Source: Chitinivorax sp. PXF-14 | GTDB taxonomy: Bacteria > Pseudomonadota > Gammaproteobacteria > Burkholderiales > SCOH01 | Direction: 5' to 3' | Length of the DNA: 64,000 nt | NCBI RefSeq assembly: GCF_040812015.1 | Contig: NZ_JBFNXJ010000014.1 | Coordinates: forward strand, 62,001-126,000 | Shown here: piece after piece, positions 50,860-63,419 of the stretch | How the letters are laid out: each line of letters opens with the position of its first letter | Position numbering within the stretch: the stretch's first letter is position 1 | Translations under genes and position numbers: made by a program | The notes under the pieces: generated by a model | What the model was told of the DNA's origin: nothing | The model's input: only the letters and a program-made list of their open reading frames with translations | The model's database searches: none

Positions 50860-52239
50860 ATGACCACCGTTTTCGCCGACCGCAGCACCCGCGAATGGCA
50901 GGCCCTCGATGCCGCCCACCACATTCACCCGTTTTCCGACATGGGCTCGCTCAACAAGGCGGGCAGCCGCGTCATCACCAAGGCACAAGGCGTCTACCTG
51001 TGGGATTCGGACGGCAACAAGATCATCGACGGCATGGCCGGCCTGTGGTGCGTCAACATCGGCTACGGCCGCAAGGACCTGGCCGAGGTCGCCTACAAGC
51101 AGATGCTGGAGCTGCCCTACTACAACACCTTCTTCAAGACCACGCATCCGCCGGTGATCGAGCTGTCCAAGCTGCTGGCCGAGGTTGCGCCGGCCGGTTT
51201 CGAACATTTCTTCTATTGCAACTCGGGCTCTGAAGGCAACGACACCACGCTGCGCGTCGTGCACCAGTACTGGGCGTCGCTCGGCAAGCCAGGCAAGAAG
51301 CACGTGATCTCGCGCAAGAACGCCTACCACGGCTCGACCATCGCCGGCGCCAGCCTCGGCGGCATGGGCTATATGCACGAGCAGATGCCATCGCCAGTGC
51401 CCAATATCGAGCACATCGACCAGCCCTACTGGTTCGCCGACGGCGGCGCGCTGACGCCAGCCGAATTCGGCCTGCAGTGCGCGCGCCAGCTCGAAGCCAA
51501 GATTCTCGAACTCGGCGCCGACAATGTCGCGGCCTTCATCGGCGAGCCGTTCCAGGGCGCGGGCGGCGTGATCTTCCCGCCCGAGAGCTACTGGCCCGAG
51601 ATCCAGCGCATCTGCCGCCAATACGACATCCTGCTGTGCGCCGACGAGGTGATCGGCGGCTTCGGCCGCACCGGTGAATGGTTCGCGCACCAGCACTTCG
51701 GCTTCGAGCCGGACACGATGACGCTGGCCAAGGGCCTGACCTCGGGCTATGTGCCGATGGGCGCGGTCGCCATCCACAAGCGCATCGCCGAGCCGATCAT
51801 CGCGGCTGGCGACTTCAACCACGGCCTGACCTACTCCGGCCACCCGGTGGCGGCGGCCGTGGCTGTGGCCAACATCAAGGCGCTGCGCGACGAGGGCATC
51901 GTCGACCGGGTGAAGAACGAAACCGGCCCCTACTTCCAGAAATCGCTGCGCGAGGCGCTGTCGGGCAACGCCATCGTCGGCGAGGTGGCCGGCCACGGGC
52001 TGGTGGCCGGCATGCAGCTGACCGAGGACCGCGCCAGCCGCAAACGTTTCGCCAACGGCGGCGATGTCGGCCTGCTGTGCCGCGATTTCTGCTTCAAGAA
52101 CAACCTGATCATGCGCGCAACAGGCGACCGCATGCTGCTGTCGCCACCGCTGGTCATCTCGAAGAGCGAGATCGACGAGCTGGTCGAAAAAGCCGCGCAC
52201 TGCCTGGCGCTGACGGCCAGGGAGCTGGGCCGGGCCTGA
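50860..52239 (+). CDS. spuC: Putrescine/polyamine-pyruvate aminotransferase (SpuC-like)
   Basis: A 459-residue class III PLP enzyme. N-terminal HHIHPFSDMGSLNKAGSRVI is typical of SpuC. Then GLWCVNIGYGRKDLAEVAYK, FFYCNSGSEGNDTTLRVVHQ, cofactor Asp D262 in LLCADEVIGGFGRTG and Schiff-base Lys K291 in LAKGLTSGYVPMGAVAI. It converts putrescine and pyruvate to 4-aminobutyraldehyde and alanine, a route parallel to PuuA/PuuB. It lies 151 bases after puuA. Confidence 0.9.
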   Translation: MTTVFADRSTREWQALDAAHHIHPFSDMGSLNKAGSRVITKAQGVYLWDSDGNKIIDGMAGLWCVNIGYGRKDLAEVAYKQMLELPYYNTFFKTTHPPVIELSKLLAEVAPAGFEHFFYCNSGSEGNDTTLRVVHQYWASLGKPGKKHVISRKNAYHGSTIAGASLGGMGYMHEQMPSPVPNIEHIDQPYWFADGGALTPAEFGLQCARQLEAKILELGADNVAAFIGEPFQGAGGVIFPPESYWPEIQRICRQYDILLCADEVIGGFGRTGEWFAHQHFGFEPDTMTLAKGLTSGYVPMGAVAIHKRIAEPIIAAGDFNHGLTYSGHPVAAAVAVANIKALRDEGIVDRVKNETGPYFQKSLREALSGNAIVGEVAGHGLVAGMQLTEDRASRKRFANGGDVGLLCRDFCFKNNLIMRATGDRMLLSPPLVISKSEIDELVEKAAHCLALTARELGRA

Positions 52240-52305
52240 CACCACGGGCGCGGGGCGCGTCATCATCGCGCCCCTTTTTGTGATCCCCCTTGCACCCAGC
52301 CAGCC

Positions 52306-53235
52306 ATGAGCGACTACGACTTCGCCTACCTCCACAAGCCCGGCTTTCTCGGCGCGCCGATGCAGGATGCCGGCAAGCCCTACGCCGTCGTCGGCATCCC
52401 CTTCGACAGCGCGGTCACCAACCGTCCCGGCGCCCGTTTCGCGCCACGCGCGATTCGTGCCGCGAGCCAGATGCTGTGCGACGGCATCCACCCGCATTTC
52501 GACGTCTCGCCCCTGGGCCAGCTCACCGACCTGGGCGACATCGCGCTACCCAACACCGCCCTGGCGCCCGCTCGCGAACGGCTGCAAGCGGCTGTGGAAG
52601 CCATGCTTGGGCGGCACCACTGCTGTTGGCTCGGCGGCGACCATTCGGTCACGCTGGCCATCCTGCGCGCCTACCGCAAACACTACGGCCGCCCGCTGGC
52701 GCTGGTCCATTTCGACGCTCATTGCGATACCTGGGTCGATCACTTCGGCGAGCCATCCGGCCATGGCACCTGGACCTACGAGGCCATCCAGGAAGGCCTG
52801 GTGGTGCCCGAGGCCACAGTGCAGATCGGCATTCGCTCGGCGGGCGCAAAAGACGCCCGCGAGTATGTGAACAGCGTCGGCGGCCGCGTGTTCGGCGCAC
52901 GCGAGCTGCGTGGCCTGAGCTCGCCGGCACAGCTCGCACCATTGCTGGATGAGATCCGCCGCCGTATCGACGGCGCGGGCCGCCCGCCGGTTTACCTGAC
53001 GCTCGACATCGACTGCCTCGATCCGGCCTTTGCCCCCGGCACCGGCACACCCGAGCCGGGCGGGCTCGACACCAACCAGGTGCTGACGATACTGGAGGAG
53101 CTTGGCGACCTGCCCTTCGTCGGCATGGACTGCGTCGAAGTCGCCCCGCCCTTCGACCATGCCGAGCTGACCTCGAACGCCGCCGCGGTGTTCGTCTGGA
53201 CCTATCTCTGCCAACGCATCGCGAGCACCCGCTAA
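52306..53235 (+). CDS. speB: Agmatinase-like ureohydrolase
   Basis: A 309-residue arginase-fold enzyme. Dimanganese ligands are visible: H113 in LGGDHSVTLA, D137/H139/D141 in VHFDAHCDTW, and D234/D236 in LTLDIDCLDPAFAPGTGTPE. It probably hydrolyses agmatine to putrescine and urea, feeding the pathway around it; guanidinobutyrase activity cannot be excluded by sequence. It lies between the SpuC-like and PuuB-like genes, three bases before the latter. Confidence 0.88.
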   Translation: MSDYDFAYLHKPGFLGAPMQDAGKPYAVVGIPFDSAVTNRPGARFAPRAIRAASQMLCDGIHPHFDVSPLGQLTDLGDIALPNTALAPARERLQAAVEAMLGRHHCCWLGGDHSVTLAILRAYRKHYGRPLALVHFDAHCDTWVDHFGEPSGHGTWTYEAIQEGLVVPEATVQIGIRSAGAKDAREYVNSVGGRVFGARELRGLSSPAQLAPLLDEIRRRIDGAGRPPVYLTLDIDCLDPAFAPGTGTPEPGGLDTNQVLTILEELGDLPFVGMDCVEVAPPFDHAELTSNAAAVFVWTYLCQRIASTR

Positions 53236-53238
53236 GCC

Positions 53239-56437
<3,199 letters not shown>

Positions 56438-56574
56438 GGCACGGCATTTGCTTGTATCAAGTGCAACAAGCCGCCGTTTTAGCCCAGATCGCATACCCAC
56501 GGCTACACAGGTGTGCTGTAATTGCGCCTGTCGGCAGGGGGGAGTGTCCGGTGCCGATTGGGTAAGGCGTGTGG

Positions 56575-56592
56575 CGGTGCATCAGCGCACCG
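56575..56592. promoter_or_regulatory. CGGTGC-N6-GCACCG inverted repeat upstream of potF
   Basis: Perfect 6-bp arms (56575-56580, 56587-56592), 50 bases before the potF start. The same arms, 20 bases apart, occur at 47240-47271 upstream of ald. They could be an operator or an mRNA leader hairpin. Confidence 0.3.
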
Positions 56593-56642
56593 GCAGCGCC
56601 AGGGAAGTTGTGGTTCGACCTTTATAAATTGGAGTGAAGTCC

Positions 56643-57740
56643 ATGAATAAGCAAAAATTTGCGGTCAAGCTCGCTGCCGCCGTCATCGGTCTGTCGGTGT
56701 CGGCCGTCTTCGCCGCCGGCAACGTCAACATCTACAACTGGCAGGATTACATCGCCGACAACACGCTGAAGGATTTCGAGAAGGAAACCAGCGTCAAGCC
56801 CAAGTACGACGTGTATGACAGCAACGAGACGCTGCAAGCCAAGCTGCTGACCGGCAAGAGCGGCTACGACGTCGTCTATCCGTCGATGGACTTCGCCGCC
56901 AAGCAGATCAAGTCCGGCATCTACCTCAAGCTCGACAAGTCCAAGCTGCCCAACCTGGCCAACCTCAACCCCAAGATGCTGGAAAAGCTCAAGGTTGCCG
57001 ACCCGTCCGGTGAATACCTGATCCCCTATATGTGGGGCACCGCGGCCTTCGGCATCAACGTCGACAAGGTGAAGAAGGCCCTGGGCAGCGAGCCGATGCC
57101 TGCCGACATGTGGGAACTGATCTTCAATCCGAAATACACCTCGAAGCTCAAGAGCTGCGGCATTTCCTTCATGGAAGGCGGTTCGGATGTGTACGCGATG
57201 TACAACATCTACAAGGGCCGCGACATGATGGACTTCAGCAAGGACACGCTGGAATCGAACAACAAGGAGCTGGCCGCGATCCGCAAGGACGTCAAGAAGT
57301 TCATCCAGGCGCCGATCGACCTGCTCGCCAACGGCGACGTCTGCGTGGCCATGGGCTACAACGGCGACGTCTACATCGCCCGCGATCGTGCCAAGGAAGC
57401 CAAGAAGCCGCAGAACATCGAATACGTGGTGCCCACCAAGGGTACCCAGCTGTGGATCGATGCCATGGCCATTCCCAAGGACAGCAAGAACGTCGACAAC
57501 GCCTACAAGTGGATCAACTTCATCATGAAGCCCGAGACCGTCGCCGCGATCTCGAACAAGGTGAACTACGCCAACCCGAACCTGAAGGCGACGCCGCTGG
57601 TCGACAAGAAGCTCAAGGATGATCCCAAGATCTATCTGAGCGAAGAAGCGCTGGCCAAGCTGCAACCGAAGCAGCCAATGGAAGCGGAAGTGCAGAAGCG
57701 GGTCACCACCTACTTCAACAAGTTCAAGAGCGGCAAGTAA
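56643..57740 (+). CDS. potF: Putrescine/spermidine-binding periplasmic protein (PotF/PotD-like)
   Basis: A 365-residue periplasmic solute-binding protein. Signal peptide MNKQKFAVKLAAAVIGLSVS with cleavage near VFA-AG, then NVNIYNWQDYIADNTLKDFE, the polyamine-binding family start. LTGKSGYDVVYPS and GTQLWIDAMAIPKDSKNVDN carry typical acidic and aromatic ligand residues. The ATG at 56643 has GGAG eight bases upstream; a GTG three codons earlier is unlikely. Its product delivers polyamine to the PotGHI transporter. A terminator follows directly. Confidence 0.94.
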   Translation: MNKQKFAVKLAAAVIGLSVSAVFAAGNVNIYNWQDYIADNTLKDFEKETSVKPKYDVYDSNETLQAKLLTGKSGYDVVYPSMDFAAKQIKSGIYLKLDKSKLPNLANLNPKMLEKLKVADPSGEYLIPYMWGTAAFGINVDKVKKALGSEPMPADMWELIFNPKYTSKLKSCGISFMEGGSDVYAMYNIYKGRDMMDFSKDTLESNNKELAAIRKDVKKFIQAPIDLLANGDVCVAMGYNGDVYIARDRAKEAKKPQNIEYVVPTKGTQLWIDAMAIPKDSKNVDNAYKWINFIMKPETVAAISNKVNYANPNLKATPLVDKKLKDDPKIYLSEEALAKLQPKQPMEAEVQKRVTTYFNKFKSGK

Positions 57741-57752
57741 CCGCCACGTGGG

Positions 57753-57782
57753 ACGGCGAGGCAGCCCGCCTCGCCGTTTTTT
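57753..57782 (+). terminator. Intra-operon terminator between potF and potG
   Basis: Perfect 10-bp stem (57753-57762 with 57768-57777), five-base loop, then T6. It lies 13 bases after potF and 75 before potG. Partial read-through would give more binding protein than transporter, as is usual for ABC importers. Confidence 0.9.
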
Positions 57783-57855
57783 AAGAGTAGCGGGGAATCA
57801 GGTGCTACTGACATCTGCTTCGCGTCGGGCCGAGCGGCCGACACGGGCGAAACAC

Positions 57856-59025
57856 ATGTCAACAGCACAGTCCCCAGTGCAGACGGAGACGCACATTGTG
57901 CCGTTAGACAATGCCGTAGCCAGCCAGGCTGGCAGCAAACAGGCTTACCTGGAAATTCGTGGCATCACCAAGAAATTCGGTGACTTTACCGCCGTGGACG
58001 ACGTGGAGCTCAAGGTTCCGCGCAACGAAATCTTTGCACTGCTGGGAAGCTCCGGGTCAGGCAAATCCACCCTGCTGCGCATGCTGGCAGGCATGGAGAA
58101 GCCGACCGAGGGCCGCCTGATCCTCGACGGCGAGGACATCACCGACCTGCCCTCCTACGCCCGTCCGATCAATATGATGTTCCAGTCGTATGCACTGTTC
58201 CCGCACATGAGCGTGGAGCAGAACATCGCCTTCGGCCTGAAGCAGGACAAGCTGCCCAAGGCCGAGATCGAACAGCGCGTGAACCAGATGCTCGACCTGG
58301 TGCAGATGCGCAAGTACGCCAAGCGCAAGCCGCACCAGCTCTCCGGCGGCCAGCAGCAGCGTGTGGCCCTGGCACGCTCGCTCGCCAAGCGCCCTAAGCT
58401 GCTGCTGCTCGACGAGCCCCTGGGCGCGCTCGACAAGAAGCTGCGCATGCAGACCCAGATCGAGCTCGTCAACGTGATCGAAAAGGTCGGCGTGACCTGC
58501 ATCATGGTGACGCACGATCAGGAAGAAGCGATGACCATGGCCAGCCGCATCGGCATCATGTCCGAGGGCAAGCTGCTGCAGGTCGGCGGCCCGCGCGAAA
58601 TCTACGAGCACCCGAACTGCGTGTTCACCGCCGAGTTCATCGGCTCGACCAACACCATCGAAGGCAAGCTGGTCGAAGATGAATCCAGCCACATCCAGAT
58701 CGAGAGTCCCGAGCTCGACAACCGCATCTATGTGAACCACGGCATCACCGGCGCCTTGGGCATGGATCTCGCATTCACCGTGCGCCCGGAAAAAGTCACC
58801 GTGTGCCGCGAGCAGCCTGCCGGCCAGTTCAACTGGGCAGCCGGCGAGGTCGCCGAAATCGCCTATCTCGGCAGCTTTTCGATCTACCATGTGCGCCTGA
58901 AGGGCGGCCGCGTGATTCTGGCCCATGTGCCGTCCACCCACTGGGGCGAAAGCGAGCCGCCGACCTGGGGCGACAAGGTATTCGTCAAGTGGACCGACTA
59001 CGCCGGGGTGGTGCTGACATCATGA
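57856..59025 (+). CDS. potG: Polyamine ABC transporter ATP-binding protein (PotG/PotA-like)
   Basis: A 389-residue ATPase. Walker [10 protein letters not shown] (64-72), Q-loop [12 protein letters not shown], signature [14 protein letters not shown] (from 162), Walker [13 protein letters not shown] and switch His in [12 protein letters not shown]-terminal TOBE_2 domain (about 290-385) follows. The start is set at the ATG near the family N-terminus; a frame to 57748 would cover the terminator. Only a weak ribosome site is visible. Its stop overlaps potH by four bases. Confidence 0.94.
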   Translation: MSTAQSPVQTETHIVPLDNAVASQAGSKQAYLEIRGITKKFGDFTAVDDVELKVPRNEIFALLGSSGSGKSTLLRMLAGMEKPTEGRLILDGEDITDLPSYARPINMMFQSYALFPHMSVEQNIAFGLKQDKLPKAEIEQRVNQMLDLVQMRKYAKRKPHQLSGGQQQRVALARSLAKRPKLLLLDEPLGALDKKLRMQTQIELVNVIEKVGVTCIMVTHDQEEAMTMASRIGIMSEGKLLQVGGPREIYEHPNCVFTAEFIGSTNTIEGKLVEDESSHIQIESPELDNRIYVNHGITGALGMDLAFTVRPEKVTVCREQPAGQFNWAAGEVAEIAYLGSFSIYHVRLKGGRVILAHVPSTHWGESEPPTWGDKVFVKWTDYAGVVLTS

Positions 59026-59978
59026 TCAAGGGACTCCTGCAACGCATTCTGCCTCGCGGCAGGACGGTGGTGACGGCAGTCCCTTACACCTGGCTGCTGT
59101 TCTTCTTCCTGCTGCCCTTCTTCTTCGTGCTCAAGATCAGCTTCACCGAGGCCGACGTGGCGCAGCCACCGTACACGGCCATCGTGCAGCACGAAGACCA
59201 GAAGACCATCATCACGCTCAACACGAGCAAGTACCACACGATATTCGACGAGGCCGACACCTTCGTCGAGAAGGGCATCGCCCAGGGCGTGGCCGACAGC
59301 CAGTACATCCTGTCGTACTGGAACTCGCTCAAACTGGCCTTCTTCACCACCGTGCTGTGCCTGCTCATCGGCTACCCGATCGCCTACAACATCGCACGCG
59401 CCGACGAAGCCACGCGCAATACCCTGCTGATGCTGGTGATGCTGCCGTTCTGGACGTCCTTCCTGCTGCGCGTGTACGCCTGGATCGGCATCCTCAAGGA
59501 CAACGGCGTGATCAACAACCTGCTGATGAGCATGGGGCTGATTCAGGAGCCCATCCCGCTGCTCTACAACCAGTTCTCGGTGATGGTCGGTATGGTCTAC
59601 AGCTACCTGCCCTTCATGATCCTGCCGCTCTACGCCCACCTGGTGAAGCTCGACGGCAGGCTGCTCGAAGCCGCGGCCGACCTCGGCGCCAAGCCGTGGG
59701 ATACCTTCTTCAAGATCACCCTGCCGCTGTCGGCCGGCGGCGTCATCGCCGGCTCGATGATGGTATTCATCCCGGCCGTCGGCGAATACGTGATCCCCGA
59801 ATTGCTGGGTGGCGGCGAGGTGCTGATGATCGGCAAGCGGCTGATGGATGATTTCGGCGCCAACCTCGACTGGCCACAGGCCGCGGCTGTGACGGTGATC
59901 ATGATGATCCTGCTGATCGCACCGATTGTCTGGTTCCACCGTTTCGAAGCCAAGCAGATGGAGGAAGGCACGCAATGA
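59022..59978 (+). CDS. potH: Polyamine ABC transporter permease (PotH/PotB-like)
   Basis: A 318-residue permease with six predicted helices, the first being TVVTAVPYTWLLFFFLLPFF. An EAA-loop region EAAADLGAKPWDTFFKITLP contacts the ATPase. The large periplasmic loop after helix 1 (about 45-95) is longer than in many permeases but known in PotH/PotB. ATGA overlaps link it to potG and potI. Confidence 0.93.
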   Translation: MIKGLLQRILPRGRTVVTAVPYTWLLFFFLLPFFFVLKISFTEADVAQPPYTAIVQHEDQKTIITLNTSKYHTIFDEADTFVEKGIAQGVADSQYILSYWNSLKLAFFTTVLCLLIGYPIAYNIARADEATRNTLLMLVMLPFWTSFLLRVYAWIGILKDNGVINNLLMSMGLIQEPIPLLYNQFSVMVGMVYSYLPFMILPLYAHLVKLDGRLLEAAADLGAKPWDTFFKITLPLSAGGVIAGSMMVFIPAVGEYVIPELLGGGEVLMIGKRLMDDFGANLDWPQAAAVTVIMMILLIAPIVWFHRFEAKQMEEGTQ

Positions 59979-60871
59979 GCGCCAACAAGATGCCGCTGGG
60001 CAATAAGCTCTACATGCTGCTCGGCTTCTTCTTCCTGTATGCACCGATCGTCAGCCTGATGATCTACTCGTTCAACGAATCGCGCCTCGTCACCGTCTGG
60101 GGCGGCTTCTCGCTCAAGTGGTATCAGGTGCTCTTCCGCGACGAGGCAGTGATCGCAGCGGCCAAGCTGAGCTTCAAGATCGCCTTCCTGACCGCGACGC
60201 TGGCCGTCGTGCTCGGCACGATTGCCGGCCTGGTGCTGGCCCGCTTCGGCCGCTTCAAGGGCAGCTCACTGTTCGCCGGCCTGGTCACGGCGCCGATGGT
60301 GATGCCTGAGGTGATCGTCGGCCTGTCGATGCTGCTCCTGTTCGTCGCGCTGCAGACCTCGCTGGGCTGCGGCGACGAAACGCTCGGCCTGCTCAACTCG
60401 GCCGGTTGCTTCGCCTTCGGCGAGCGCGGCATGGTCACCATCTGGATCGGCCACACCACGCTGTGCACCGCCTATGTCGCGGTACTGGTGCAAAGCCGCC
60501 TGCGCGAGATGGACCGCTCGCTCGAGGACGCCGCGATGGACCTGGGTTGCCGCCCGTGGAAGGTGTTCTTCGTCATCACCATCCCGGTGATTTCGCAGGC
60601 GCTGGTATCGGGCTGGCTGCTGAGCTTCACGCTGTCGCTCGACGACTACGTGCTCACCGCCTTCCTCTCGGGCCCTGGCTCCACCACGCTGCCGCAATGG
60701 ATCTTCTCGTCGATCCGCCTGGGCCTGACACCCGAGATCAACGCGCTGGCCACCATCATCATCTCCGTGGTGACGGTGTTCGTGGTGGTGTCGAACCGCC
60801 TGATGATCTCGGCACAGAGCAAGCGCGACAAGGCGATGCAGGAAGCCTTCGCGGCCTCCGGCCAGGGTTAG
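59975..60871 (+). CDS. potI: Polyamine ABC transporter permease (PotI/PotC-like)
   Basis: A 298-residue permease with six helices: N-terminal LYMLLGFFFLYAPIVSLMIY, an EAA-like loop EDAAMDLGCRPWKVFFVITI, and C-terminal TIIISVVTVFVVVSNRLMIS. It pairs with PotH to form the membrane channel. The family name PotI is chosen because of the potF-G-H-I order. It ends the operon and is followed by a strong terminator. Confidence 0.93.
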   Translation: MSANKMPLGNKLYMLLGFFFLYAPIVSLMIYSFNESRLVTVWGGFSLKWYQVLFRDEAVIAAAKLSFKIAFLTATLAVVLGTIAGLVLARFGRFKGSSLFAGLVTAPMVMPEVIVGLSMLLLFVALQTSLGCGDETLGLLNSAGCFAFGERGMVTIWIGHTTLCTAYVAVLVQSRLREMDRSLEDAAMDLGCRPWKVFFVITIPVISQALVSGWLLSFTLSLDDYVLTAFLSGPGSTTLPQWIFSSIRLGLTPEINALATIIISVVTVFVVVSNRLMISAQSKRDKAMQEAFAASGQG

Positions 60872-60890
60872 CCTGCCACGGCAACCAAAA

Positions 60891-60919
60891 CAAAAACCCG
60901 GCACTCAGCCGGGTTTTTG
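60891..60919. terminator. Bidirectional terminator between potI and the barstar gene
   Basis: A 12-bp perfect inverted repeat (60891-60902 with 60908-60919) with A5/T5 flanks and five-base loop, 20 bases after potI and 24 after the end of the convergent barstar gene. Confidence 0.94.
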
Positions 60920-60942
60920 TTTCTGGGCAACGGCGCCCGGCC

Positions 60943-61215
60943 TTAGCCGAGCCTGATCGTCACATCGTCGCGTTCATCCACCACATCGTTAAACAATTCA
61001 CGCAAGGCCTCGAACTTGTCACCAAGCTGGGTGCGGTCGGCTGCTGCAGTGGGCCAGTCGATCTCGATCGGACCTTCGATATCGCAGCACAGCATGTCCC
61101 ACAGTGCATCGAGATTGCGCCCGAAATGGCCGGAGAACGCCAGCTGGCGCACCAGCTCGTCATAGAGCTGGTCGAACGAGCGAATATTCTCCAGACGGCA
61201 ACGCCTTACTTGCAT
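60943..61215 (-). CDS. Barstar-family ribonuclease inhibitor
   Basis: A 90-residue acidic cytosolic protein with the barstar pattern: a helix segment RSFDQLYDELVRQL, then the FGRNLDALWDMLCCDIEGPI core, and a C-terminal strand. It lies directly downstream of the secreted barnase-type RNase; the two genes overlap by 10 bases, and the start of barstar is inside the RNase stop region. It should bind and block any RNase left in the cytoplasm, so that the producer is protected. Confidence 0.9.
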   Translation of the reverse strand: MQVRRCRLENIRSFDQLYDELVRQLAFSGHFGRNLDALWDMLCCDIEGPIEIDWPTAAADRTQLGDKFEALRELFNDVVDERDDVTIRLG

Positions 61216-61655
61216 GTGGGCACCTCGACGAAACTGCGGTAGTGGTCGACCGTAACCTGACGGCGGCCATCGCTGCTGAACAATAGCCGCTTGGCACCGC
61301 GTTTGCCGCCCTTGAAATCGAGATCGGCTTCGCGCCATTTGCCTGGCGGCAGCTGGCCCTCGCGGTTGCCGAAGCGGTCGCCGCCGATACTCTTGCCGCC
61401 AAGCCCCGGCACCGACCACAGATCGCGCCCAGGCCGCCAGCCGGCATCACGCGCCTGGTTCTTGGTCACGAACTTGGCAGGCAGCTGGCGATTGCCGCTG
61501 GCGTTCAGGCTATCCAGCATCTCGGCCAGCTCCGTCTGGTTGACGGCCGGGCGCAGCGTTTGATTCAGGCGCCCGACAACCTCGCCGCAACTCGCGGCAG
61601 CGGCCGGCAGCGACAGCAGCCACAAGGGCAGGCTCAACAACAGCACACGACGCAT
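61206..61655 (-). CDS. Secreted barnase-type ribonuclease (N1/T1 family)
   Basis: A 149-residue protein with a clear signal peptide (MRRVLLLSLPLWLLSLPAAA) and a mature guanyl-preferring RNase domain. Segments align with barnase: KNQARDAGWRPGRDLWSVPG, IGGDRFGNREGQLP, WREADLDF with the catalytic Glu, KRLLFSSDGR with the catalytic Arg, and VDHYRSFVEV with the catalytic His. The active site therefore looks intact. An in-frame ATG at 61691 would displace the signal peptide; 61655 is preferred. Exported to the periplasm or medium, for RNA scavenging or as a toxin. Confidence 0.92.
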   Translation of the reverse strand: MRRVLLLSLPLWLLSLPAAAASCGEVVGRLNQTLRPAVNQTELAEMLDSLNASGNRQLPAKFVTKNQARDAGWRPGRDLWSVPGLGGKSIGGDRFGNREGQLPPGKWREADLDFKGGKRGAKRLLFSSDGRRQVTVDHYRSFVEVPTCK

Positions 61656-61810
61656 TGATCCGTTTCTCCGGGAAAACCTGTCCAGGCTCATTATGGACAG
61701 CGGGTCACACAGGGTAAAGGGCGCATCCGGCAGCCTCGCGGCCCCGGCACATCACGGGGCAAGGCAGCTGTCAGCACATCCGGCCATGGCGCCCGCAAGC
61801 CGAAGTCTGG

Positions 61811-62362
61811 CTAATTCCGCACATCCGGTATCCAGCCGAAACCGGACGCCACCACCATCACCAGCACATAAAGGATGAAGGCCATCGGCGTGAACAGCAG
61901 TACGCCGCCGATCACGTGCGCCCGCCTCACCTGCGTCGCCTGGGTCAGCGCGTTGATGAGAATCACCACGCTGTAGATAGCCAGCCCCATCGCCACCACG
62001 GCGTCGAAAGGCGCATCGAACCAGGCGATCACCGGTGTCAGCAGGTTGACCCCGTTGGCCAGCACCAGGAGCGGCCACAGGCTCTCGTTGCCCTGCCAGT
62101 TGTCGCCCTGCCGCAGCCACCAGCTGAAGAAGGTGTTGAGCAGCAGCAGCGTGATCCATTCGAAAAACACGAAGAAACCGATCTTGACCAACAGCGGCGC
62201 CTCGAAGTCTTCCGACACGGCTGCCGAGAACACCCCCATGACAGTGACGAGCAGAGCAAGCTGCCAGGCGGGGTGGCGATACTCGCCCAATGGCTTGACG
62301 CGAAAGCGCGCCAGATTGAGCAGGTCGTCGAACAGTTGCGAGAACATGGAAAAGTTGCCCAT
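61811..62362 (-). CDS. Small polytopic membrane protein (YIP1-like), unknown function
   Basis: A 183-residue protein with a short amphipathic N-terminus (MFSQLFDDLLNLARFRVKPL) and about five hydrophobic helices (near 32-48, 60-80, 95-118, 120-140 and 150-172). The layout resembles Yip1-domain membrane proteins, but no diagnostic motif is clear. It begins one base after the purU stop, so it is likely co-transcribed with purU. No function can be given. Confidence 0.7.
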   Translation of the reverse strand: MGNFSMFSQLFDDLLNLARFRVKPLGEYRHPAWQLALLVTVMGVFSAAVSEDFEAPLLVKIGFFVFFEWITLLLLNTFFSWWLRQGDNWQGNESLWPLLVLANGVNLLTPVIAWFDAPFDAVVAMGLAIYSVVILINALTQATQVRRAHVIGGVLLFTPMAFILYVLVMVVASGFGWIPDVRN

Positions 62363-62363
62363 C

Positions 62364-63218
62364 TCAGTCGAAGATTACCGTCTTCTTTGCGTATTCGAGG
62401 ATGCGATGGTCGGTATGCCAGCGCACCGCGCGTGACAGCACCACCTTCTCCAGGTCGCGCCCCTTCTGGATCAGGTCTTCGACCGAATCGCGATGCGAGA
62501 TGCGCGTCACGTCCTGCTCGATGATCGGGCCGTCGTCGAGGATCTCGGTCACATAGTGGCTGGTCGCACCAATCAGCTTCACGCCACGCTGGTGTGCACG
62601 ATGGTAGGGCTTGGCGCCGTCGAAGGCCGGCAGGAAGGAGTGGTGGATATTGATGATGCGGCGCGGGTAGCGCTTCACGAATTCCGGCGACAGCACCTGC
62701 ATGTAGCGCGCCAGTACGATCAGGTCCACCTTGTATTGTTCGAGCAGCGCGAACTGTCGGGCCTCGGCTTCGTCCTTGTTGTCGCGCGTCACCTCGACGC
62801 AATGGAACGGGATGCCGTGAAAATCCGCCAGGCGCTGGGTATCGGGGTGATTGCTGATGATCACCGGTATCTCGCAACGCAGCTCGCCACTCGCATGGCG
62901 GTGCAGCAGGTCGACCAGGCAGTGGTCGTATTTCGACACGAATACCGCCAGGCGCGTGCGGTTTTGCGACAACTTGAGCTGCCAGTGCATGTCAAACCGT
63001 TCAGCGATCGGTGCGAAGGCTGGCTCGAACGCGTCGACAGGCAGCTTGAAGCCGTCCAGGTCCCACTCCACGCGCATCAGGAACAGGCCCTCGTCGGCAT
63101 CCTGGTGTTGGTCGGCGTGCAGGATATTGGCGTCGTAGGTGTAGAGGAAATTGGCAATTGCGGCCACCAGGCCGCGTCGATCAGGGCAGGAAATCAGTAA
63201 GGTAGCGGTGTTCTTCAT
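62364..63218 (-). CDS. purU: Formyltetrahydrofolate deformylase
   Basis: A 284-residue enzyme hydrolysing 10-formyl-THF to formate and THF, which balances the one-carbon pool and supplies formate for purine synthesis. N-terminal ACT domain at about 6-85 (TLLISCPDRRGLVAAIANFL) and a C-terminal formyltransferase-fold domain with VIISNHPDTQRLADFHGIPF, the catalytic Asn/His segment RIINIHHSFLPAFDGAKPYH and the Asp in EILDDGPIIEQDV. Starts at one of two adjacent ATG codons (63218 or 63221); 63218 has the better distance to GAG. A frame to 63347 is rejected. Confidence 0.95.
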   Translation of the reverse strand: MKNTATLLISCPDRRGLVAAIANFLYTYDANILHADQHQDADEGLFLMRVEWDLDGFKLPVDAFEPAFAPIAERFDMHWQLKLSQNRTRLAVFVSKYDHCLVDLLHRHASGELRCEIPVIISNHPDTQRLADFHGIPFHCVEVTRDNKDEAEARQFALLEQYKVDLIVLARYMQVLSPEFVKRYPRRIINIHHSFLPAFDGAKPYHRAHQRGVKLIGATSHYVTEILDDGPIIEQDVTRISHRDSVEDLIQKGRDLEKVVLSRAVRWHTDHRILEYAKKTVIFD

Positions 63219-63419
63219 CATTGTTCTCAAGCCGGCATGCGAACAGGCATATGGTTTGCTTTCCCAACGGCATGGCTGCGCGGGTAGGCCCCATTCTAGC
63301 AGAACAGGCCAGCACCACAGCGCTGTCCAGCGCATCGACGGCCACATGCCCGATCGGGAATTATTTTTTATTTATCAAGGGGGCAGACGCAGATTTTCAG
63401 GTTGATTTTTTCCCGCCAG

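Noticed and set aside
50668-52497. Minus-strand open frame of about 600 codons opposite the SpuC-like gene
   Set aside because: Same reason: antisense to a gene with a complete PLP active site.
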